The notes beneath the pieces are model-generated. The model had not been told where the DNA came from and did no database searches. It saw nothing but the letters and a program-made list of their open reading frames with translations. Made by a program: the position numbers and the translations under genes. DNA of 10,616 nucleotides from an uncultured Clostridia bacterium (GTDB lineage: Bacteria > Bacillota > Clostridia > Oscillospirales > Acutalibacteraceae), in contig CALWMQ010000049.1 of NCBI GenBank assembly GCA_944382025.1, forward strand, positions 1 to 10,616. The letters are read 5' to 3'. Below, piece after piece: positions 6,171-10,616 of the stretch (the first letter of the stretch is position 1; every line of letters begins with the position of its first letter).

Positions 6171-6455
6171 GTGGGAGCGCAGTTGAGAGTCCACGGCCAT
6201 TTTGCCGAAGAATATGCCAGTAAATTGGACCAACTTGTCCCGCCTGACCGGAAGCTTCTTAGGACCTGGCTTGGGATTCTTGATACTATCCTCATGGAAT
6301 TTGGAAAGCGCCATGCCGGAGCGCTTTTCGTGTCTTCCCGAGCACTGCGTAAGAAGACTGCTGACCGGACTTTTCGGCTGATTCATACTTCGGAAAAGTC
6401 ATTTAAAAAAGGGGTCGAGGTACAAAAACGGCGGATACAAAGCAGAGGATCCTGA
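6171..6455 (+). CDS. Small basic hypothetical protein, last gene of the operon
   Basis: A frame of up to 94 residues begins 16 bases after the CYTH gene and ends just before the operon terminator. I do not recognise the family. The first half is mixed and probably helical (EEYASKLDQL, LLRTWLGILDTILMEFG), and the second half is rich in Lys and Arg (RALRKKTADR, KSFKKGVEVQKRR), giving a strongly basic protein without a signal peptide or membrane helix. The start is uncertain: GTG at 6171 or TTG at 6183. The TTG has GTGGGAG 5 bases upstream and would give 90 residues. It is not a recognisable CHAD domain, the frequent partner of CYTH. Confidence 0.5.
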   Translation: MGAQLRVHGHFAEEYASKLDQLVPPDRKLLRTWLGILDTILMEFGKRHAGALFVSSRALRKKTADRTFRLIHTSEKSFKKGVEVQKRRIQSRGS

Positions 6456-6469
6456 GAAATAGAAAGCTG

Positions 6470-6505
6470 CCAGCAAGTGATGGTTCGCTTGCTGGTTTTT
6501 ATTTT
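6470..6505 (+). terminator. Intrinsic terminator of the central operon
   Basis: CCAGCAAG (6470-6477) and CTTGCTGG (6488-6495) make a perfect 8-bp stem around a 10-base loop, followed directly by TTTTTATTTT. It lies 14 bases after the last stop of the operon. Confidence 0.92.
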
Positions 6506-6569
6506 GCACAACAAACAAAATAATGCAAAATTCTTAAATATTTTTCAAGCGCTCATTGTCTCAATACAG

Positions 6570-6575
6570 TATACT
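6570..6575 (+). promoter_or_regulatory. Possible -10 box for the methyltransferase gene
   Basis: TATACT in the AT-rich gap between the operon terminator and the next gene matches the -10 consensus at five of six positions. No good -35 box lies 16-18 bases upstream, so the promoter may be weak or need an activator. A start near 6582 would leave a 34-base leader. Confidence 0.4.
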
Positions 6576-6615
6576 AAACCCCACAAATGGTATTAAAGAA
6601 AGGGGTTTACCTGCT

Positions 6616-7623
6616 ATGTATGTGAAAAAGTGGCTAGAGGATTTGAGGACCGCACCTGTCAAAAAAGCGATGCCGGTTCTGTCCTTTCCTTCGGTGAGCC
6701 TGATGGGTATTACGGTCAAAGAGTTGATTGAAAGCAGTGATCGCCAGGCAGAAGGTATGAAACGCATTGCGGATCGGGTGGATTCCGCCGCATCGGTAAG
6801 TATGATGGATCTGTCGGTGGAGGCGGAGGCCTTTGGCTCCACCATCCGGATTTCGGACGACGAGGTTCCCACTGTTATCGGGTCTATTGTCACAAGTGAG
6901 GAGGAGGCCCAGGCGTTACGGGTTCCCGAAGTAGGGGAAGGCCGCACAGGCCGTTACATTGAGGCCATCGGTAAGGCTGGTAAGCTGATCACCGACCGTC
7001 CAGTATTTGCTGGGGTTATCGGCCCTTTCTCTCTGGCCGGACGGCTGATGGATGTGACCGAGGCGCTGGTCAACTGCTATACGGAGCCGGAGATGGTTCA
7101 CATCACCATGAAAAAAGCTACGGCGTTCCTGATCGAGTACATAGAGGCATACAAGGCCATTGGAGCCCATGGCGTAGTGATGGCGGAACCATTGACCGGT
7201 CTGCTATCCCCGGATATGGCGGAAACCTTCTCTGAACCCTATGTCAAAGAGATTGTGGAAGCGGTACAGGATGATGATTTCCTGGTCATTTACCACAATT
7301 GCGGGAACAATACCCTTCTGATGATCGATTCCATTCTTCGAACCGGAGCAGCCGCTTATCACTTTGGAAATTCCATCAGCATGAAAGACATGATGGATCA
7401 CATTCCGGAAACTGTGGTAGCCATGGGCAATGTTGACCCTGCCACCCAGTTCCGCAATGGTACCCCTGAGTCCATTCGGGAGGAAACCCTGCGTATCATG
7501 GGCGAATGCTGCCCCACCCATCCCAATTTTGTTATCTCTTCGGGCTGTGATATTCCTCCGGCCAGCAGTTGGGACAATATTGACGCGTTCTTCTCTGCCG
7601 TGCAGGAGTATTACCGTACATAA
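6616..7623 (+). CDS. Uroporphyrinogen decarboxylase-superfamily methyltransferase, MtaA/CmuA type
   Basis: The 335-residue TIM-barrel protein belongs to the branch of the UroD superfamily that transfers methyl groups between a corrinoid protein and a thiol or other acceptor, not to true HemE. The family signature SMMDLSVEAEAFG lies at 62-74. The zinc ligands expected for MtaA-like enzymes are present: His227 and Cys229 in IYHNCGNNT, and Cys311 in ISSGCDIPPAS. Other conserved pieces are GPFSLAGRLMD (136-146) and MGNVDPATQF (270-279). The ATG at 6616 is preceded by GAAAGGGG about 11 bases upstream; an in-frame TTG at 6556 lies within the promoter area and is rejected. It stands alone, with a terminator before it and a hairpin after it, and no corrinoid protein or substrate methyltransferase adjoins it. 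Its methyl donor and acceptor are unknown. Confidence 0.88.
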   Translation: MYVKKWLEDLRTAPVKKAMPVLSFPSVSLMGITVKELIESSDRQAEGMKRIADRVDSAASVSMMDLSVEAEAFGSTIRISDDEVPTVIGSIVTSEEEAQALRVPEVGEGRTGRYIEAIGKAGKLITDRPVFAGVIGPFSLAGRLMDVTEALVNCYTEPEMVHITMKKATAFLIEYIEAYKAIGAHGVVMAEPLTGLLSPDMAETFSEPYVKEIVEAVQDDDFLVIYHNCGNNTLLMIDSILRTGAAAYHFGNSISMKDMMDHIPETVVAMGNVDPATQFRNGTPESIREETLRIMGECCPTHPNFVISSGCDIPPASSWDNIDAFFSAVQEYYRT

Positions 7624-7664
7624 TCCTGTTTGCTCCAGCGGATATAAACCTTACTGACGAAAAT

Positions 7665-7699
7665 GTGGGCTATGCCAGGCGAGTCCTGGCATAGCCCAC
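7665..7699. terminator. Perfect 15-bp hairpin after the methyltransferase gene
   Basis: GTGGGCTATGCCAGG (7665-7679) and its exact reverse complement (7685-7699) flank a CGAGT loop. The plus strand lacks a T tract after the stem (CGTTGTCATG). On the minus strand ATTTTC follows. It is probably a 3'-end stabiliser or a terminator that relies on stem strength. A regulatory role for the gene at 7930 is possible but less likely. Confidence 0.55.
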
Positions 7700-7832
7700 C
7701 GTTGTCATGGTGAATGTGACAGCTGTGTGCCGACTTTCCAAAAGCTCTGGGAAAAGCGGGGAATCTCCATATTCTCCCGATTGGGGCAAAAATAACAGAG
7801 CTGTAATGATTCTGCCCGGATAGTATCAAAAG

Positions 7833-7850
7833 TGTAATCGGTTTGTAATC
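7833..7850. promoter_or_regulatory. Tandem TGTAATC repeat with 11-base period
   Basis: TGTAATC occurs at 7833-7839 and again at 7844-7850, one helical turn apart, and TGTAAT also occurs at 7802-7807. Direct repeats with an 11-base period are typical of OmpR/PhoB-family response regulators such as PhoB/PhoP. The pair lies 31 bases upstream of a TAAAAT (7882-7887) that has no good -35 box, a layout expected of an activator-dependent promoter for the secreted-protein gene. The regulator is not in the window. Confidence 0.4.
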
Positions 7851-7881
7851 AAAACAGGAGGATTTTTTCCTCACCAGAGGA

Positions 7882-7887
7882 TAAAAT
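7882..7887 (+). promoter_or_regulatory. Possible -10 box for the secreted/membrane protein pair
   Basis: TAAAAT matches the -10 consensus at five of six positions and lies 42 bases before the ATG at 7930. The sequence 17 bases upstream is not a -35 box, so activation from the TGTAATC repeats is plausible. Confidence 0.35.
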
Positions 7888-7929
7888 GAAGATAGAATTC
7901 AGGACATCACAGGAAAGGAGCAACCTGAA

Positions 7930-8310
7930 ATGAAAAAAAGCGGATTCAAATGGATAACGGCCGTGCTGGCCGTCAGTGCGTTGCTCTGCCTTCCCATGTG
8001 GGGCTCAGCTGAGACATCCGGCTACTGGACCATGGAAACCGATGAGGAAGGCCGCCAGGTGATGATTTATACCTATACGTCTTTGGATGAAATTACCTAT
8101 GAGCCGGTAGAAGGCATGAGCCCCTCCGATGAGGAGCTGCCCAGCGGTAACCCTGCCGAGATACCCGTCGGTTCCGTGAACGCTTCCTTGAAGAGCCAGT
8201 CACCCTTGGAAGATCTTGGTGTCGCTTCTACTCAGCCTGTCCATAGTTTGGCGGTCATGGGAATATTGTCCCTGGCAGGATTGGGCGCAATATTGTATAA
8301 AATAATATGA
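7930..8310 (+). CDS. Small secreted protein with C-terminal membrane anchor, unknown function
   Basis: I do not recognise a family for this 126-residue protein. It has a clear signal peptide: basic MKKSGFK, a hydrophobic core (about 8-24) and a likely cut after Ala27 in GSAETS. The exposed part (28-105) is acidic and rich in Ser, Pro and Glu, with an aromatic patch YWTMETDEEGRQVMIYTYT (32-50). A second hydrophobic helix (107-125, SLAVMGILSLAGLGAILY) reaches the C-terminus, so the mature protein is probably held in the membrane with its acidic domain outside. There is no lipobox and no LPxTG or SrtB-type sorting motif. The start has AAAGGAG with a 9-base spacer. Its stop overlaps the next start (ATGA), so the two proteins may act together. 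Confidence 0.8.
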   Translation: MKKSGFKWITAVLAVSALLCLPMWGSAETSGYWTMETDEEGRQVMIYTYTSLDEITYEPVEGMSPSDEELPSGNPAEIPVGSVNASLKSQSPLEDLGVASTQPVHSLAVMGILSLAGLGAILYKII

Positions 8311-8465
8311 AGAATACAAATAGTAAAAGAAGGGCTGTGAAAATCGTGAGCAGAGGTATTTGGATTCTTTTGGCTCTCATTGCCATGGCCGGGGTAACCC
8401 GGGCTGCCATCATCCGCCTTGCCTCCCGACAGTATCCCCTTGCTGAAAGCTGGATACAAAAATAG
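8307..8465 (+). CDS. 52-residue single-pass membrane protein
   Basis: This short gene begins with an ATG that overlaps the preceding stop by four bases, the classic arrangement for translational coupling. The N-terminus is very basic (KRRAVK). One hydrophobic segment spans about 18-37 (WILLALIAMAGV and on), and the C-terminus is short and polar (SRQYPLAESWIQK). By the positive-inside rule the N-terminus should be cytoplasmic. Internal GTG codons at 8337 and 8346 could also serve as starts; the latter has AAAGAAGGG about 11 bases upstream and would give 39 residues. I know no homologue. Its tight link to the secreted protein suggests a shared complex. Confidence 0.62.
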   Translation: MKNTNSKRRAVKIVSRGIWILLALIAMAGVTRAAIIRLASRQYPLAESWIQK

Positions 8466-8500
8466 GGGCCTCCTGCTTTTTCTTTTCCCTTCTGAGCTTT

Positions 8501-8543
8501 ATGAAAACCGGCCCGGGCGATGACTGCCCAGGCCGGTTTTCAT
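8501..8543. terminator. Strong intrinsic terminator, probably bidirectional
   Basis: ATGAAAACCGGCC (8501-8513) pairs perfectly over 13 bases with GGCCGGTTTTCAT (8531-8543). The stem continues with GGGC/GCCC after one C/A mismatch around a 7-base loop. The A and T runs within the arms give a U-rich end on both strands. It lies 36 bases after the membrane-protein gene and faces the phasin-like gene from the other side. Confidence 0.85.
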
Positions 8544-8662
8544 AGTGGGGAGATCATGGACATCCCTTTTGAGGCCTCCTCTGGATGCGCCGCGGTCCTT
8601 CAGGCCAGTCTGCTTTCCCTAACCTCTGGTGTATCGGACACTGCTTGCTCAAAACGCCGCAT

Positions 8663-8689
8663 AACGGCCGCCGGTGAACACCCGCCGTT
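8663..8689 (-). terminator. Weak hairpin past the phasin-like gene
   Basis: AACGGC (8663-8668) pairs with GCCGTT (8684-8689), with an inner GGTG/CACC stem. On the minus strand a TTTT run appears only after 8 further bases (8654-8651), so termination here is doubtful; the 8501-8543 stem is the better stop. The rest of 8544-8707 shows nothing recognisable. Confidence 0.3.
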
Positions 8690-8707
8690 GGCTTCAGTTT
8701 TGAATTC

Positions 8708-9040
8708 CTATCTGTTTGTCTTTTTGACATCCTTCTCAGCCAGTTCTTCCAGCCTTTGCCGTATAACTGCCCGTTCCTCTTGATTCATGGTTTCCAGGCT
8801 ATCCAGCACTATTTGAGCTGTCAAGCATCCCTTGCGGCTCGAGGCCTGGGCAGCCTTCTGCCCAGTTGTGTACAGGTCCTTCCGCAATTCCTCATGGAGC
8901 GCTCGGCCTTGGGCTACTGTTAGTTCCCCCTGCTTTACCAGCTTCTCCACCAGTTCCGAGGATTTCTCCGCCGTTACTGAAACAGCTTCCAACCCGGCTA
9001 AAAGCAGGTTTCTCATGTCCCTGTTCCAATCATCTTTCAA
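8708..9040 (-). CDS. Phasin-like helical protein
   Basis: The 110-residue protein resembles the short phasin-like family (PhaI/PhaF-like), in which an N-terminal amphipathic stretch (MRNLLLAGLEAVSVTAEKSSEL) is followed by long charged helices. Residues 20-60 and 80-107 have heptad-like hydrophobic spacing (ELVEKLVKQGEL, LETMNQEERAVIRQRLEEL), so a coiled coil is likely. No signal peptide or membrane helix is seen. In PHA-producing bacteria such proteins coat polyester granules, but no PHA gene is nearby, and many Clostridia have such a protein without known granules, so the role here is open. The start is TTG, set by AAGGAGG 7 bases upstream. An upstream in-frame TTG (9058) would overlap that ribosome binding site. 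Confidence 0.7.
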   Translation of the reverse strand: MKDDWNRDMRNLLLAGLEAVSVTAEKSSELVEKLVKQGELTVAQGRALHEELRKDLYTTGQKAAQASSRKGCLTAQIVLDSLETMNQEERAVIRQRLEELAEKDVKKTNR

Positions 9041-9047
9041 CCTTCTC

Positions 9048-9054
9048 CCTCCTT
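9048..9054 (-). promoter_or_regulatory. Ribosome binding site deciding a TTG start
   Basis: AAGGAGG on the minus strand lies 7 bases before the TTG at 9040-9038 and is a perfect Shine-Dalgarno match. The alternative ATG in MRNLLL is eight codons further in and has no comparable site. Confidence 0.7.
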
Positions 9055-9138
9055 CCAATACTATGGTATGCCTTTACGGAAAAACTAGCTCTGTTTGTTT
9101 CAAGATAACCGTACTTATACCGGATCGTCCCTTATCCC

Positions 9139-9167
9139 TTGACACCCGGAAGAATGCGGGATATAAT
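9139..9167 (+). promoter_or_regulatory. Perfect-consensus SigA promoter
   Basis: TTGACA (9139-9144) and TATAAT (9162-9167) match consensus at all twelve positions with a 17-base spacer. Transcription should start near 9174, giving a leader of about 58 bases before the oxidoreductase ATG. Such a promoter implies strong, largely unregulated expression unless a repressor binds. Confidence 0.93.
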
Positions 9168-9231
9168 AAATAGGTTTGTGAATTCAAACCATTTTACAAT
9201 GGCAAACTTTAAAATTTTAGGAGTGGATATC

Positions 9232-10616
9232 ATGCCCTGTTACGACGTGGTGGTGGTTGGTGCCGGGCCCGCAGGCATCTTCACCGCTCTGGAACTCAAG
9301 GATAAGTCGCCCCAGCTGAATGTACTTCTCATTGACGAGGGACTAACCATTGACCGGCGGAACTGCCCTGCCCGGAAAACCGGACGTTGTGTCCATTGCC
9401 AGCCCTGCAACATCATGAGCGGCTGGTCAGGGGCGGGGGCCTTTTCCGATGGCAAACTGTCCCTGTCCGAAGAAGTAGGCGGCAATATCACGGAGTATAT
9501 GTCTCGGGAAAAGGCACGGGAATTGATCGGCTACGCCGATTCCATCTATACCCGGTTCGGCGCCCCGGACAAGGTCCACGGGCTCAATGATCGGAAGGTA
9601 GAGGAAATCGAATACGAGTGCAGTAAACACAATATTCACCTGATCAAGTGCCCGGTACGCCATATGGGCACTGAATACAGCTTCGAAACCCTGCGGAATA
9701 TGTATCGCTGGCTGATCGACCAACCCGGGTTTACATTCCGGGAGCTGACCAAAGCGCAGCGGCTGCTGGTGGAAAATGGCCGTGTCACGGGCGTGGAGGT
9801 GGAAACCCGTGGACAAGCCCCTGAAACCATTGAAGCCCGGTATGTGGTAGCGGCTCCGGGCCGAGGCGGTGCGGACTGGCTTAACCGGGAAGCCCATCTC
9901 AACGGCATCGATACCTGCAACAACGAGGTGGACATCGGTGTACGGGTGGAAGTACCCAATGCGGTAATGGATCATCTGACCAAGCATTTGTACGAAGCGA
10001 AAATGGTATATTACAGCGATACTTTTGAAAATAAGGTTCGCACCTTCTGCATGAACCCCGGTGGAATCGTCAGCGAGGAACATTATGAAGGCGGTATTGC
10101 CGTGGTGAACGGCCATTCTTACGCGGAGGAAGAACGGCGCACTCATAACACCAATTTTGCCATGCTGGTTTCCTCCCGTTTTACAGAGCCTTTTAACCGG
10201 CCAATAGAATACGGACGGTATATTGCCCAGCTGGGCAACATGCTCACCGGGGGTGGGATCATGGTTCAGCGGCTGGGGGACCTGCTCCAGGGCCGGCGAA
10301 CTGACAAGGGGCGTTTAGCGAAATCCACCACCGTCCCTACCCTGACCACTGCGGTACCGGGGGACCTGTCCTTCGTGCTGCCCCACCGCCACCTGACCAG
10401 CTTGATTGAAGCAATGCAGGCTTTCGATAAAGTAGCGCCTGGGCTGTACTCGAAAAACACCCTGCTATATGGGGTAGAGGTGAAATTCTACTCCTCTAAG
10501 GTGGCTGTGAGCGAGAATTTCGAAACGGCTGTCAGAGGCCTGTATGCTATAGGAGACGGAGCTGGCATCACCCGGGGGCTCATGCAGGCCAGCGTTACCG
10601 GAGTTGTGGTGGCCCG
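9232..10616 (+). CDS. FAD-dependent oxidoreductase, COG2509 type (C-terminus cut by window edge)
   Basis: The 461 codons visible begin with a Rossmann dinucleotide-binding motif, VVVVGAGPAGIFTALEL (6-22), with the acidic residue ending strand 2 at LLIDEG. A cysteine cluster follows: NCPARKTGRCVHCQPCNIM holds Cys45, Cys53, Cys56 and Cys59, just before the family's SGAGAFSDGKLSL segment. A second FAD motif, VVAAPGRGGADWL, and the C-terminal GLYAIGDGAGITRGLMQAS, which contacts FAD, are present. The family is about this long, so only a few residues should be missing. The cysteines may bind an Fe-S cluster or zinc; that is inference. The ATG is preceded by AGGAG with an 8-base spacer. An in-frame ATG eleven codons earlier (9199) lacks such a site. 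Substrate and electron partner are unknown. Confidence 0.88.
   Translation, partial: MPCYDVVVVGAGPAGIFTALELKDKSPQLNVLLIDEGLTIDRRNCPARKTGRCVHCQPCNIMSGWSGAGAFSDGKLSLSEEVGGNITEYMSREKARELIGYADSIYTRFGAPDKVHGLNDRKVEEIEYECSKHNIHLIKCPVRHMGTEYSFETLRNMYRWLIDQPGFTFRELTKAQRLLVENGRVTGVEVETRGQAPETIEARYVVAAPGRGGADWLNREAHLNGIDTCNNEVDIGVRVEVPNAVMDHLTKHLYEAKMVYYSDTFENKVRTFCMNPGGIVSEEHYEGGIAVVNGHSYAEEERRTHNTNFAMLVSSRFTEPFNRPIEYGRYIAQLGNMLTGGGIMVQRLGDLLQGRRTDKGRLAKSTTVPTLTTAVPGDLSFVLPHRHLTSLIEAMQAFDKVAPGLYSKNTLLYGVEVKFYSSKVAVSENFETAVRGLYAIGDGAGITRGLMQASVTGVVVA

Larger units (their letters stand above)
7624..7929. other. 306-base intergenic region with hairpin and candidate regulatory repeats
   Basis: No gene is supported here. 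The region holds a perfect 15-bp hairpin (7665-7699), a tandem TGTAATC pair (7833-7850), a TAAAAT that could be a -10 box (7882-7887) and the ribosome binding site of the following gene (AAAGGAG, 7914-7920). The stretch 7700-7800 shows nothing I can name. Confidence 0.6.

Noticed and set aside
6616..7623. True uroporphyrinogen decarboxylase (HemE)
   Set aside because: The DLSVEAEAFG signature and the HxC...C zinc set are those of MtaA-type methyltransferases; no haem gene is nearby.
7886..7933. 15-codon upstream frame ending in an ATGA overlap with the secreted-protein start
   Set aside because: It begins inside the likely -10 box, so it would not be in the transcript, and it has no ribosome binding site. 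It would matter only if the promoter lies further upstream.
7930..8310. Lipoprotein or sortase substrate
   Set aside because: The residue before Cys20 is Leu, not Gly/Ala/Ser, so there is no lipobox, and no LPxTG or NPxTN-type motif precedes the C-terminal helix.
9427..10146. 239-codon open frame antisense to the FAD oxidoreductase
   Set aside because: The plus frame carries FAD motifs throughout; the antisense translation has none.
1..10616. Mobile element, prophage or CRISPR array
   Set aside because: No transposase, integrase, phage gene, target-site duplication or regularly spaced repeats were seen. The repeats found are single hairpins or short operator-like motifs.

Overview
The window looks like chromosomal DNA from a low-to-mid GC Gram-positive anaerobe, most likely a gut Clostridia member of the Oscillospiraceae/Ruminococcaceae type. 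The pointers are a class B sortase, AGGAGG-type ribosome binding sites driving both ATG and TTG starts, near-consensus SigA promoters with 17-base spacers, an MtaA-like methyltransferase, and a COG2509-type FAD protein with a cysteine cluster. This taxonomic call is inference. I see no rRNA, tRNA, CRISPR array, insertion sequence or phage gene.

Layout. 1-1191 (minus) is a class B sortase running off the left edge. 1245-2387 (minus) is a NifS/IscS-like cysteine desulfurase with a TTG start and its own strong promoter (2449-2477). The sortase lies 53 bases downstream and is probably cotranscribed. 2388-3043 holds no convincing protein gene. It carries the desulfurase promoter, an inverted repeat, a candidate structured RNA ending in a T6 run, a 31-base pyrimidine run, a 14-base palindrome and a strong rightward promoter.

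3044-6455 (plus) is one tightly packed operon from the promoter at 2949-2977 to the intrinsic terminator at 6470-6505. It encodes an alanine-racemase-fold protein that has lost its catalytic residues, a fold-type-I Orn/Lys/Arg-decarboxylase-family protein with an intact PLP lysine, a possible 54-residue ORF, a CYTH-domain phosphohydrolase-like protein and a small basic protein. 6616-7623 (plus) is a uroporphyrinogen-decarboxylase-superfamily methyltransferase of MtaA type. The 306 bases after it hold a perfect 15-bp hairpin and an 11-base-period tandem repeat that may be a response-regulator site. 7930-8465 (plus) is a two-gene unit with an ATGA overlap: a secreted, C-terminally anchored small protein and a 52-residue membrane protein. 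It ends in a strong, probably bidirectional, terminator. 8708-9040 (minus) is a phasin-like coiled-coil protein. Divergent from it, from a perfect TTGACA/TATAAT promoter, is a FAD-dependent oxidoreductase that runs off the right edge close to its natural end.

How the parts fit. Two neighbouring genes of the central operon look like amino-acid PLP enzymes, but only the decarboxylase-family protein can plausibly bind PLP covalently. The racemase-like partner lacks the lysine, the tyrosine and the Met-Asp pair of the active site. The most unusual items are this pseudoenzyme operon, the structured intergenic RNA candidate and the small secreted/membrane protein pair.
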